From: Saprospiraceae bacterium
GTDB taxonomy: Bacteria; Bacteroidota; Bacteroidia; Chitinophagales; Saprospiraceae
Length of the DNA stretch: 51,007 nt
Direction: 5' to 3'
Assembly: GCA_019187225.1 (NCBI GenBank)
Contig: JABAQQ010000047.1
Location: 1 to 51,007, forward strand
In this document: piece after piece, positions 37,608-46,162 of the stretch
Layout of the letters: every line of letters starts with the position of its first letter
Position numbering within the stretch: the first letter of the stretch is position 1
Translations under genes and position numbers: made by a program
Notes under the pieces: model-generated
The model's database searches: none
Told to the model about the DNA's origin: nothing
Seen by the model: the letters and a program-made list of their open reading frames with translations, nothing else

Positions 37608-38045
37608 TTAAGCCCTTTCCCGCATGACCTCCAGCAGCCGCACCATGACATAGGACAAAATCAGGCTGGCGGCAATGCCTTCCACGAGGATGAACAAGCT
37701 AGCCGTGACCGGAGTGAAGTATTGTCCGATGGGCGACTGGCTTTGGATGCTCGCCAGAAAAGAAGGGTTGTAAGCCAGGAACAAGACCATGAAAACGGTG
37801 AATGGCAGCACACCTGCAAAAGAGGTGAACATGCCCATGACAACGCCGGAAGTGTAATCGTCGGAAGGTTCGTGGTGGTCGCGGTACCAGGTGCGCAAGG
37901 CCATCCACAGAAATCCGACGTGGATGATGCCGTTGAACACGCGCAGGTAGTAATTCTGGCTCAGATCGAGGAGGTGCATGAGCAGGAAGAACCCGGTGAA
38001 GCCGAGGAACATCCAAAGGCCGTAACGAAGAGCGATGTGTTTCAT
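37608..38045 (-). CDS. Small multi-pass membrane protein, DUF4199-like
   Basis: 145 aa from ATG 38045 (MKHIALRYGLWMFLGFTGFF). Four membrane segments are visible (about 8-25, 40-55, 75-95, 110-130). The pattern of a short N-terminus followed by YGLWMFLGFTGFFLLMHLL resembles DUF4199, a Bacteroidota membrane family of unknown function. Longer starts (ATG 38087 or further up) are open, but the upstream part crosses a palindromic repeat, which speaks against the longest frame. Confidence 0.7.
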   Translation of the reverse strand: MKHIALRYGLWMFLGFTGFFLLMHLLDLSQNYYLRVFNGIIHVGFLWMALRTWYRDHHEPSDDYTSGVVMGMFTSFAGVLPFTVFMVLFLAYNPSFLASIQSQSPIGQYFTPVTASLFILVEGIAASLILSYVMVRLLEVMRERA

Positions 38046-38106
38046 GACCTGGACAGATTTGGTGAAAAAGTGATGTGATATGGTCATAGCCGTCAGACTT
38101 TCCCCT

Positions 38107-38126
38107 CCCACCGATAAATCGGTGGG
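38107..38126. repeat. Palindrome CCCACCGA-TAAA-TCGGTGGG
   Basis: Perfect 8-bp stem with a 4-base loop, followed at 38138-38157 by a second imperfect palindrome (CCGAAGGATTTTCGG). It lies upstream of the DUF4199-like gene. The form fits a dispersed palindromic repeat. The region from here to 38336 is AT-rich and shows no gene. Confidence 0.6.
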
Positions 38127-38336
38127 TTGAGTGCTCAAATCCGAAGGATTTTCGGCCTCAACCCTCAAATTTATTTGTGGAACCGACCGTATTGGCGAAT
38201 AGACGGGTCAAAATTAACGCATATTTTTAGTTTTGTATGAAATAATTTTACCCATAAAATCTTTTTATAAAATCAACAATAATAGCATTTATAATTTGCT
38301 TTTTAAAATATTATCCAACAATAGTTTTACCAAGCA

Positions 38337-39176
38337 CTAATTTATCCCGAACCGTTTCAGATCGCTTTTTTGAAACGCCCACTCCGGCGTTTCCACCACC
38401 TCCCCAAAATCGGCGGAATACCAGGGACTCAACTTTTCATCCGAAGGATTTTTCAAAATCTGGATTTCCTGCGCCGGCATATAACTCTGTGCGAGCAAGA
38501 ATACTTTTTTGCCCGCCTGGTCGGTCGCCATATCCACCACGATGACTGCGTGGCCCGGCGAGCCGCCCTGAATAAACACATCGCCGGTTTGTATTTCCGA
38601 CAGCGCGACCGGCTCCAATTCCTTCGACAGCGAAAGCGTACCGGCATAAGTAAACACGAACTCAAGATACTGCCAAAAGGTCGCATAAGAATCGGAGGCC
38701 GCCGTTTTTTGCACCCAACTCGTCTGATGGCCTACCACTTTTACCCGCCCGCCTTTGCGCCAGCGCTCGTAGTCCACGCGGAAGCCATTAGTCAGATTGA
38801 AGTGAATTTTGTCGTATCGCCCTTGCTGCCACAGGTATTCCGCCCGCAACCGGATGACGGCATCGGCGCACTGGTGCAGGTCTTTTTTGCCGATGGGTAA
38901 ATCCACCACCGCCTCGTAGAGGCCGGGATTGGATTTTTCCCGCCCGTCGTGGAGCAGGACTTTCGATCCGGACGGTTTGAGCGGAAGATTGCGGAGATAA
39001 AAAGCGAAAGAGCCTGAATCGGCGGCAACGCGCTGGTAGCCGGGCGGCGGGGTGAAGCGCTGATAGAGAAGAGAGTCGGAAGCAGACGATGTGTTTTCCG
39101 CCGCTGTTGCCGCGTTCGGGTTGGCGGGCAGGAAGCAGGTTTGGAGGAAAAGGAGGAGTGGGAAAAGGGTTTTCAT
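38337..39176 (-). CDS. DUF4846 domain-containing exported protein
   Basis: 279 aa. N-terminal signal peptide (about 1-18). The hallmark of DUF4846, GSFAFYLRNLPLKPSGS, lies near 55-71, with CADAVIRLRAEYLWQQGRYDKI, and a late GGSPGHAVIVVDMA strand like that of NlpC/P60-type folds. The family is widespread in Bacteroidota and its function is not established. No partner gene is obvious; the KTSC gene lies 53 bases upstream on the same strand. Confidence 0.88.
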   Translation of the reverse strand: MKTLFPLLLFLQTCFLPANPNAATAAENTSSASDSLLYQRFTPPPGYQRVAADSGSFAFYLRNLPLKPSGSKVLLHDGREKSNPGLYEAVVDLPIGKKDLHQCADAVIRLRAEYLWQQGRYDKIHFNLTNGFRVDYERWRKGGRVKVVGHQTSWVQKTAASDSYATFWQYLEFVFTYAGTLSLSKELEPVALSEIQTGDVFIQGGSPGHAVIVVDMATDQAGKKVFLLAQSYMPAQEIQILKNPSDEKLSPWYSADFGEVVETPEWAFQKSDLKRFGIN

Positions 39177-39229
39177 GGGATCAGAACGCGCAATCTGTCA
39201 CTTTGTGTTCGCGCAATCAAACAATCGCT

Positions 39230-39469
39230 TCAATCCCACCGTTGCCGCCTGCCACCGCCTACTTTGGCACAGTCGTAAAAGTCAATGATGTTGTCGCGCA
39301 TATAACTGCCCTTGGAGGAGGCTTCCATCAGCCCCTTGTATTCCTTTTTCGGCACATTGAAATAACGGTAAGTCTGGCCGGAATTGATGAACCGCACTTC
39401 CAGCACTTTCGTCCTGGCGTCGTAGCCGACGAGGTCAAGCATGGAGGAATCTACTTCGGTGTAGGTCAT
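39230..39469 (-). CDS. KTSC domain protein
   Basis: 79 aa, one KTSC fold: MTYTEVDSSMLDLVGYDA, FINSGQTYRYFNVPKKEY, GLMEASSKGSYMRDNI. The domain is named for a conserved set of residues and occurs alone or fused to enzymes; function not established. It may share a transcript with the DUF4846 gene downstream. Confidence 0.85.
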   Translation of the reverse strand: MTYTEVDSSMLDLVGYDARTKVLEVRFINSGQTYRYFNVPKKEYKGLMEASSKGSYMRDNIIDFYDCAKVGGGRRQRWD

Positions 39470-39927
39470 TGTCAGGTTTCATTTTTTTGCCATTGCCGGC
39501 GTTCCTGCCGACTACGTTGTACATGAAATGCCTATTCTCTGAAATATCGTTGCAATATTTTCAATCCGTTTCAAATACTTCCGATAAAGGAATTGAAACG
39601 TCCAACACTGTGTCATACAGGGTTTTGTGCGCCCGGAAAGAAATATTTACTGTAAAAGTAAATAACTATTGTGAGATCGCCAACAAAAAAGCGGCCTGGT
39701 GTCCCACACAATGAGGCCGCCATTTTTCTTGCAATTGCGGAGGTGAAAAAAAATTTTGCTTTTCCATCCACATTTTGATGCGACCGGACAACAATCGGGC
39801 AATCAGGTATAAAACCCTTACCGTCATTTGCGAAAACTGATCCGAGACCCGGAAAAAGGGCGGCAGCCGAAAAGCCCGGAACAGAGTAGGCGACCATTAT
39901 TCCAGATCATTTCAATTTTTCAACACG
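39470..39927. other. Intergenic region with a terminator-type repeat
   Basis: 458 bases with no credible gene in any frame. It holds the hairpin at 39685-39720; the rest is AT-rich and unassigned. The frames crossing the hairpin do not look like protein. Confidence 0.55.
39685..39720 (-). terminator. Terminator-type hairpin, copy 1 of a repeated family
   Basis: GCGGCCT (39691-39697) pairs with AGGCCGC (39714-39720), with an inner GTGT/ACAC stem, preceded on the plus strand by six A residues. On the minus strand it reads as hairpin plus U-run. Near-identical hairpins lie at 40357-40394 and 47544-47580. No minus-strand gene ends just upstream of this copy. Confidence 0.55.
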
Positions 39928-40350
39928 ATGAAACAACGATTGCTTTTGCTGGCTCTGTGCGCCCTGTTTTCCCTGACTACCGGCTTTGGACAGGAAGAAA
40001 TAAACCTCGAAATCAACACCAAAGTGCTCAAAGAAGGCGACAATGTGATTAAGAAGGTGGATAACATGGTCATCCATGCAACTGTGAAGGATAAGAAAAT
40101 CACCCGGCTCTACGGCGTGGAAAAGGGTACCGGCAAAGAGATAGAATTTCAACTCGAACTGCAAGCGGCGGCCAGCCTGGCGCCCCCGCCGCCCACCGGC
40201 GGCGGCAGCCCCGGCAACACCGGAGGCAGCAACAACCCGCCACCTACCGTTTGCCTCAAATGCCCTTGCGTCGAATGGCAGGCAGATATCTGCCTCCGCC
40301 GCAGTTGTTCACAGATGCCTTGTGCCACTAATAAACGCAGCCGTCAATAA
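39928..40350 (+). CDS. Small secreted protein with a Gly/Pro linker and Cys-rich tail
   Basis: 140 aa. Signal peptide about 1-21 (LCALFSLTTGFGQ). Residues 22-85 are a charged beta-rich domain (EINLEINTKVLKEGDNVIKK). A low-complexity Pro/Gly linker (APPPPTGGGSPGNTGGSNNP) leads to a tail with six Cys in about 30 residues (CLKCPCVEW, DICLRRSCSQMPC). The tail could bind a metal or form disulfides outside the cytoplasm. I recognise no family. The stop is followed within 10 bases by a terminator-type hairpin in the opposite orientation. Confidence 0.75.
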   Translation: MKQRLLLLALCALFSLTTGFGQEEINLEINTKVLKEGDNVIKKVDNMVIHATVKDKKITRLYGVEKGTGKEIEFQLELQAAASLAPPPPTGGGSPGNTGGSNNPPPTVCLKCPCVEWQADICLRRSCSQMPCATNKRSRQ

Positions 40351-40356
40351 GCCGCT

Positions 40357-40394
40357 AAAAAAGCGACCTCCGTGCCACACACACTGAGGTCGCT
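40357..40394 (-). terminator. Terminator-type hairpin, copy 2
   Basis: AGCGACCTC (40362-40370) and GAGGTCGCT (40386-40394) form a 9-bp stem; the A-run at 40357-40362 gives U residues on the minus strand. It follows the minus-strand gene fragment at 40418-40534 and may be that gene's surviving terminator. Confidence 0.6.
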
Positions 40395-40417
40395 CTATTC
40401 TTCAAAAATCGAAAAAA

Positions 40418-40534
40418 TCACTTTTGCCCCACATGAACAAACCGCCCGCTCTGCCGCTCGCCCTGCCCGTCGATGGCTTTGAAGCGGATGGAGCAGGCCG
40501 GCGAAAAGTTCGGGTTGCGCACATCGTATTGGCT
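40418..40534 (-). pseudogene. 3' fragment of a lost minus-strand gene
   Basis: Read on the minus strand, the frame gives SQYDVRNPNFSPACSIRFKA then IDGQGERQSGRFVHVGQK and a stop. It is well composed and protein-like, but it has an in-frame stop immediately upstream and no start. It is directly followed by a terminator hairpin. Together they look like the 3' end of a gene whose body was deleted or replaced where the plus-strand sensor gene now begins. Family not recognised. Confidence 0.45.
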
Positions 40535-40620
40535 TCATACGTACATTCGTTTGGCACAAAGCCATTCAACAACATCCTTGAACATCCGGGAATTCCCCTC
40601 CGGGAATTTATCTTTGTGCC

Positions 40621-43600
40621 GTGCCAAGAAAGCAATCACTTCATTTTGAGCCGCCGTTTTTTTTGAAAACCAGGTTTGTACATGGCTTACTGATTCTACT
40701 GTTCTCGACAGCGGAGGGGAAGTTTTACGCCCAAAATATCCCTTACGAGAACATTACAATTGCCGACGGCCTGTCACAGGGAATGATATTCCACGCGATA
40801 CAATCGCGCGACGGCTTTCTTTGGTTTGGCACCAAAGATGGTCTTAATCGGTATGATGGCTACAATTTTAAGGTTTACACTAATGACCCCTTCGACCCTT
40901 TTTCTATTTCCGGCAACGTAGTCCGGTATATTTTTGAAGACGACGCGGACCATCTTTGGATTGTCATAGAAAACAGCGAACTCAATCTGCTTGACAAAAA
41001 GACAGGCAAGTTTTACCGCCTGCCTGTCGGCACCGGCGGATTGCCTGCCGTACCCGGCCCTTGCATTGTGGCTGTGCCGGACGGCTCCCTTTGGGTCGGT
41101 ACGGCGAACGGCTTGTGCCATCTGCGATGGAAACCCGGACTGACCGGCCCGGTGCCCGGCAACCCCGACCTGCGTGCAGCGCTGCAGGTTGAAACGGTTT
41201 ATCCCGACAAAGAGCAAGGTTCATTCTCGGAAAACATAGATAATTATATGGCCGGCGCGCTCGCGCCGGATGGGACCGCTTGGGTAATCAGTTCCCGCTG
41301 TCCTTACAGGCTGACGAAAGGCAGTGGCAAATTTCAGCCTGTGCCGCTACCGGAAAGGAGTTCGCTCAAGCCGTCTTTTTTGGAACTGTACGCCAACAAG
41401 GACGGCAGTGTTCAGGTCGTTTTTACCTTCGGAGACATTCCGCATTTTCAGGGCGCTTCCTATTCCAATGGCGTTTGGAGTTTTCTTCCTGAATTGAAAA
41501 AATACGGTATCAGCGGCCCGGCCGCTTCTCAAACTGTCAATCCGGCGCTTCAACAGGCTCTCCGCGACAAGGATGTTTTTCAAATACAACTGCTCCTGAA
41601 TTGCGAAACGCCGGGGCATACGCACAGCCGGCCCCTGTTCGACCGCTCAGGCAATATCTGGGTAGGCACCAACGGCTACGGCCTGCATAAATTCAAACCT
41701 GCCTCTTCTTTATTCCGGCATTATTTCAAAGGGGAAAGCATTTCGCGCATTTTTACAAACAGCTCGGGGAGAACCTTCGTTTCCCGTGAATTCTATCAGT
41801 TGGCTAGCGGAAGGCCGGGAACAACCAGCTGGGAATCAAACCAGTCCGCTTTCCTGACGACCTATCCCCGGGGTTTTTATATCGAAACCAAAACAGGTAC
41901 GGGGTGGCTCGTAAATGACGTGGGCTTGCTGGTAAGGCTCGATCCCGGCGGCAGCAAACAGGAATACAACTTCGGCCTGAATACACCTCAACTTCTGGCA
42001 ACTGACAACCTGGGTAATATCTGGGTTTCCCAAAACGGCAGTAAGCTGTTGTGTTTCGACCCCGCTGCCGACCGGCCTGTCACCTACGATTTGTCGGGTC
42101 TGTTGGGCGACGTTTCAACATTCTATGCGCTGTTGCACGATAAAAAAGGGCATATCTGGATTACCAACTCCCAAGGGCTCGTCGAAGGTGTGCCAGACGA
42201 AAAAGAGGGTTACACATTCAAAGTTTGGCGCAACGACCCTGCCAACCCGCACAGCCTGGGGTACAACGCTACGCTTTCCCTGTACGAAGACCCGGCTTTC
42301 CCCGACGACTACCTCTGGGTGGGCACCAAGGGCGGCGGGCTGAATCGCCTGAACAAGGCCAACGGTCAATTTTTTCAACTCGATACCCGCAACAGCGACT
42401 TGCCCAATGATGTCGTTTATGGCATTCTGCCTGATGATGCGGGCAATCTGTGGGTGAGTACCAACAGGGGTTTGAGCTGTATTACATTGCCCCGGAGCCG
42501 CGCCGAGCATCCCAACCCGCGGGATTTTTACTTCCAAAACTACCGGGCTGCCGACGGCTTGCAGGACGATGAATTCAACACCGGCGCTTACTTCCGTTGT
42601 CCCGACGGGCAACTGATGTTCGGCGGTGTCAACGGCCTGACCGCGTTTTATCCCAATCAATTGCCGAAAAGGAACAACGATGCGCCCATCCATATTACCG
42701 ACCTGAAAATCAACAACCAACCGTATAATAGCGCACAATCCGGGGATGCCCTGAAGTTGCATTACGACCAAAACATCCTGACCATTGAGTTTGCCTTGCT
42801 CGATTTTGCCAACCCGGATGAAAACCGCTACCGCTACCGCCTGCGCGGCGCCGATCCCGACTGGGTGGAAGCAGGAACCCGTCATTTCGCCAATTATACG
42901 CGACTCCGCCCCGGTACTTATCAGTTTGAAGTGGAAGGCAGCACGGGAGGCGGGATATGGAGCCCACACTCGGCTACGCTCCATTTTGTCATTTCTCCCC
43001 CGTGGTGGGCTTCCTGGTGGGCCTATACATTGTACGCGATCCTGCTCCTGGGGAGTGCGTATTATTTCTACTCTTTTCAATTGAAACGGAAACTGGAACA
43101 CGCGGAAAACGAGCGGCTCAAAGAACTGGATGCCGTAAAAACCCACCTTTACACCAACATCACGCACGAATTCCGCACACCGCTCACCGTCATTCTGGGG
43201 CTGGCAGCCGAAATTGGCCGCGAGGGCAATTCACACATTAAAGAGATGGCGCATACTGTGCAGCGCAACGGCCAGGGCCTGCTGCGGCTTATCAACCAGA
43301 TACTCGACCTCGCCAAGTTGGATTCCGGCGCCGTGCGGCTGCAACTCGTCCGTGCCGACATCGTAGCCTTCTGCCGTTATATTTCCGAATCGTTCCATTC
43401 GTTTGCCGAGGTCAAGCAGATTCAAATGCACTTTTTGAGCGAAATGCCCACATTGGAGATGGATTTTGACAAAGAGAAATTACAAAACATACTGCACAAC
43501 CTGCTGGGCAATGCCATGAAATTCACACCCGAAGGCGGCCATGTGTATTTACAAATTGCCTATGCTGAACACTGGAAGCCATTGGCGCAACAGGGGTGGC

Positions 43601-44730
43601 ACGAAACGCTGAAGCCCGCGAAAAACGCGGAGCAGGAATGGATAATGCTGCGGGTCAGCGATACCGGGCCGGGCATCCCCGAATCGGATTTTGTGAAAAT
43701 ATTTGACCGCTTTGCCCAATCCGGTGCGTCGGCCAACGCGGGCGGCACTGGAATCGGCCTGGCCCTGGTGCGCGAGTTGGTGCAGTTGATGCAAGGGGGG
43801 CTGGCCTTGCGCAACGTACCGGGAAAAGGAGCGGAGTTTATGGTTGGCCTGCCGGTTTTGCGACAGGCAGAGCCGGCCGATCACCTGCCGCCAAACATCC
43901 AGACTCTGGAGATAGAAATACCCGACCATACAGCGCCGGTAAGTCTTGCGACTGCCGCAGATAGCGATTTGCCTACACTGTTGCTTGTGGAAGACAATGC
44001 GGATGTAGCCGAATATATTCAAAGTTGTCTCACAGGTACCTATCGAATGACTTATGCCCGGAATGGCGAAGATGGCATTGCTATGGCCCTCGAACAAACG
44101 CCCGACCTGATCATCAGCGATGTGATGATGCCGCTCAAAGACGGGTATGAACTGACGAGCGTCCTGAAAAATGACGAGCGCAGCAGCCACATTCCCATTG
44201 TGCTGCTCACGGCAAAGGCTACCACGGACGACCGCATCGCCGGCTTGAAACGCGGCGCAGATGCCTATCTCACAAAACCGTTTCATCGCGAGGAATTGTT
44301 GGTCACCTTGAACCAACTGCTCGAAAACCGCCGCAGGGTGCAGGCGTTTTTCAGCCAGCGAATATTCAATGACCCGGCGCTTCCGGCCGATCCGCTACCA
44401 CCCGAAGCGGATATGGAGGACGCTTTCCTGCAAAAACTGCGCGGCGTGGTGGAAGCCAACCTTTCCGACGCCGACTTTGAAATGCCCCAATTAGAACGCG
44501 CGCTGGCGATGAGCCGGAGCCAGATCTTCCGGAAAGTAAAGGCGCTCACTGGCAAATCACCCAGCCTTTTTATCCGAAGCATTCGCCTGGCCAACGCACG
44601 GAAATTGTTGCGTACCACCACGCTCACCATCTCGGAAGTGGCCTACGACACCGGGTTTTCCTCACCGCAATATTTTTCCGACTCTTTTTTTGAAGAATTT
44701 GGCGAACGACCCAGCGCGACACGCAACTGA
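40621..44730 (+). CDS. Hybrid two-component system regulator (sensor, kinase, receiver, AraC)
   Basis: 1369 aa. Signal segment, then a periplasmic two-propeller sensor of Reg_prop repeats (about 30-700; DGLSQGMIFHAIQSRDGFLW, GLNRYDGYNFKVY) and a Y_Y_Y domain (about 705-790). TM about 796-818 (WWASWWAYTLYAILLLGSAYY). Kinase: His849 in THEFRTPLTVI, ATPase boxes in LLGNAMKFTPEGG and DTGPGIPESD. Receiver domain about 1120-1235 with Asp1167 in IISDVMMPLKDG. C-terminal AraC helix-turn-helix (about 1290-1365; ISEVAYDTGFSSPQYFSDSF). The annotated start is GTG 40621. A -7-like element (TATCTTTG, 40609-40616) lies so close that TTG 40663 (MKTRFVHGLLILL) may be the true start. It probably senses an external ligand and controls nearby genes, for instance the cupin gene. 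Confidence 0.93.
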   Translation: MPRKQSLHFEPPFFLKTRFVHGLLILLFSTAEGKFYAQNIPYENITIADGLSQGMIFHAIQSRDGFLWFGTKDGLNRYDGYNFKVYTNDPFDPFSISGNVVRYIFEDDADHLWIVIENSELNLLDKKTGKFYRLPVGTGGLPAVPGPCIVAVPDGSLWVGTANGLCHLRWKPGLTGPVPGNPDLRAALQVETVYPDKEQGSFSENIDNYMAGALAPDGTAWVISSRCPYRLTKGSGKFQPVPLPERSSLKPSFLELYANKDGSVQVVFTFGDIPHFQGASYSNGVWSFLPELKKYGISGPAASQTVNPALQQALRDKDVFQIQLLLNCETPGHTHSRPLFDRSGNIWVGTNGYGLHKFKPASSLFRHYFKGESISRIFTNSSGRTFVSREFYQLASGRPGTTSWESNQSAFLTTYPRGFYIETKTGTGWLVNDVGLLVRLDPGGSKQEYNFGLNTPQLLATDNLGNIWVSQNGSKLLCFDPAADRPVTYDLSGLLGDVSTFYALLHDKKGHIWITNSQGLVEGVPDEKEGYTFKVWRNDPANPHSLGYNATLSLYEDPAFPDDYLWVGTKGGGLNRLNKANGQFFQLDTRNSDLPNDVVYGILPDDAGNLWVSTNRGLSCITLPRSRAEHPNPRDFYFQNYRAADGLQDDEFNTGAYFRCPDGQLMFGGVNGLTAFYPNQLPKRNNDAPIHITDLKINNQPYNSAQSGDALKLHYDQNILTIEFALLDFANPDENRYRYRLRGADPDWVEAGTRHFANYTRLRPGTYQFEVEGSTGGGIWSPHSATLHFVISPPWWASWWAYTLYAILLLGSAYYFYSFQLKRKLEHAENERLKELDAVKTHLYTNITHEFRTPLTVILGLAAEIGREGNSHIKEMAHTVQRNGQGLLRLINQILDLAKLDSGAVRLQLVRADIVAFCRYISESFHSFAEVKQIQMHFLSEMPTLEMDFDKEKLQNILHNLLGNAMKFTPEGGHVYLQIAYAEHWKPLAQQGWHETLKPAKNAEQEWIMLRVSDTGPGIPESDFVKIFDRFAQSGASANAGGTGIGLALVRELVQLMQGGLALRNVPGKGAEFMVGLPVLRQAEPADHLPPNIQTLEIEIPDHTAPVSLATAADSDLPTLLLVEDNADVAEYIQSCLTGTYRMTYARNGEDGIAMALEQTPDLIISDVMMPLKDGYELTSVLKNDERSSHIPIVLLTAKATTDDRIAGLKRGADAYLTKPFHREELLVTLNQLLENRRRVQAFFSQRIFNDPALPADPLPPEADMEDAFLQKLRGVVEANLSDADFEMPQLERALAMSRSQIFRKVKALTGKSPSLFIRSIRLANARKLLRTTTLTISEVAYDTGFSSPQYFSDSFFEEFGERPSATRN

Positions 44731-44761
44731 TTGGTTTGCAGCGCACTACCTGCCTCGCCTT

Positions 44762-44820
44762 TTTTCAGATACAACATAATCTGAAAAGATTTTCCCTCCC
44801 ATTCAACATAGTCTGAAAAG
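44762..44820 (+). promoter_or_regulatory. Paired direct-repeat boxes upstream of the cupin gene
   Basis: CAACATAATCTGAAAAG (44772-44788) and CAACATAGTCTGAAAAG (44804-44820) differ by one base and are 32 bp apart, about three helical turns. The first is also part of a perfect 9-bp palindrome TTTTCAGAT/ATCTGAAAA (44762-44787). AraC-type regulators bind such tandem sites, so this is the likely target of the hybrid regulator encoded just upstream. A -7-like CACCTTTG follows at 44861-44868. Confidence 0.6.
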
Positions 44821-44899
44821 CCTGAACGCTCAGTGGAAGATGCCCGCTGCAGCCCTGCCGCACCTTTGCCCTGTCATTCACAATTAAATAACTTCGATC

Positions 44900-45343
44900 A
44901 TGAAAAACGAATCAATCAGAATTGGGCAAGTAACCGTCAATTTTCTATTGGAAGCAGCGGATACAGTCGGGTCGGTAGCCATGTTTGAATTTGGCGTACC
45001 GGCAGGCGCAAAGGTGCCGCTTCCTCATTCACACGAGCATTACGACGAAACCATTTATGGCCTTGAAGGGGTGCTTACCTTTATTGTCGAAGGCAAAACT
45101 GTTGACATCGCGCCAGGCGAATCCTACTTTATTCCGCGTGGCGCAGTACATGGATTCAACAATCTGCAACCGACGAATGCCAAAGGTCTGGCGGTCATCA
45201 CACCTGCGCTTATCGGGTCAAACTTCTTCAAAGAATGCGCTGAAATTGTCAATGCAGGTGGGCCGCCCGATGTAGAAAAGTTAACGGTAGTAATGATAAA
45301 ACACGGCCTAAGACCTGCATTGCCCGGGCCATCGCGGCAGTAA
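44900..45343 (+). CDS. Cupin domain protein
   Basis: 147 aa, one small cupin barrel. Metal ligands: motif 1 in PHSHEHYDETIYGLEG (two His and Glu) and motif 2 in PRGAVHGFNN (His). No signal peptide. Substrate unknown; small cupins include isomerases, dioxygenases and sensors. It is the likely target of the hybrid regulator, which ends 169 bases upstream. A short inverted repeat (CGGCAGTAATATGCCG) overlaps its stop. Confidence 0.9.
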   Translation: MKNESIRIGQVTVNFLLEAADTVGSVAMFEFGVPAGAKVPLPHSHEHYDETIYGLEGVLTFIVEGKTVDIAPGESYFIPRGAVHGFNNLQPTNAKGLAVITPALIGSNFFKECAEIVNAGGPPDVEKLTVVMIKHGLRPALPGPSRQ

Positions 45344-45685
45344 TATGCCGGAGCCATGAATTGGGAAAATAATCGCCGCCTTCGCAGACGAAAATCACCC
45401 GGCATTTTCATTTTTTTCAAAGGAGGCTTTGCCGCAAGGGCGAGGCCATAGAGCGCAGTCGCCCCGCCGTCATGTGTGGTCGGTATCTCCTCGAATTCAA
45501 CCCGTTGCACGACGGTTTGGGATAGGCTGCTTTTTAACATGCAACCCGTTGGCGGAAATGACATTCCGCCAATCAGCCTATACTTTGTCAACAATCTAAA
45601 ATATCTTAAATCATGCAAAAACAAATCTTTCGTTTTCTCTCCATCTTTCTCCCGGCATTACAGCAATGTGATCTTCTACGAACCT
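45344..45685. other. Intergenic region with gene-like relics
   Basis: 342 bases with no intact gene. It holds a short frame at 45472-45525 beginning MCGRYLLEF (see findings), a palindrome TTGGCGGAA/TTCCGCCAA near 45550-45573, and a signal-peptide-like start at 45614. Confidence 0.45.
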
Positions 45686-45853
45686 ATGGTAGCAGTTGAC
45701 TTTATCAAAACCAAACCGCACAAACATTTTACTGTTCGACAGCCTCAAAAATTTGTTCCTGCCGGATACTACCCCCTGGAATATTGTGTGCGCTGGAATG
45801 CGGAAACCCAACAGTATGAAATCGCACTCGATGATTTGACCAAGCAAGAATAA
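45614..45853 (+). pseudogene. Possible frameshifted small exported protein
   Basis: ATG 45614 opens MQKQIFRFLSIFLPALQQ, a signal-peptide-like start, but this frame stops after about 28 codons. In the next frame, ATG 45686 opens MVAVDFIKTKPHKHFTVRQP and ends ALDDLTKQE at 45853 (55 aa, protein-like, Tyr-rich centre GYYPLEYCVRW). Either the 55-aa ORF is a small independent gene, or the two parts are one gene broken by a frameshift. No family recognised. Confidence 0.4.
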
Positions 45854-46162
45854 CCGCTCATTCCACCGGTTCGTCCTCAAAAATTATTTCATTCAAAATG
45901 GCTGAAAAACAATTGACCGGAGGAATTTACATTCCGCCAACGGGCCATTTTATTCACCTCAATACGGCGTGTGTTTTCGCCGGGACAATCTCTAAAAACG
46001 CACCCTGAAATTCCCTGTTCCTTCTTCAATTCATTCAATATAGCCGGCGTAAAGTGGTTTTGAACGGTAACTGATCGCAATAGCCTGAAAATCAGGTGTT
46101 CTACTAAACCCTCTAAACTTTCTCAACCATTCTCAACCGGCTATATCAAAATTATCTGGGCA
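45854..46162. other. Intergenic region, no convincing gene
   Basis: 309 bases. It contains a short palindrome CCTGA-AAA-TCAGG near 46084 and, just before the next gene, the low-complexity stretch CTAAACCCTCTAAACTTTC. A minus-strand frame here was judged not to be a gene. Confidence 0.5.

Noticed and set aside
39613-39897. Minus-strand 94-aa open frame
   Set aside because: It reads through the terminator-type hairpin and contains no domain or signal; composition is not protein-like at its end.
42115-43167. Minus-strand 350-aa open frame opposite the hybrid sensor
   Set aside because: Antisense shadow; the plus strand encodes clear Reg_prop and Y_Y_Y domains here.
45889-46080. Minus-strand 63-aa open frame (MRSVTVQNHFTPAIL...)
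   Set aside because: Part of it reads like protein (NELKKEQGISG), but there is no promoter, no terminator and no recognised family. I judged it a relic or chance frame in an otherwise unassigned gap.
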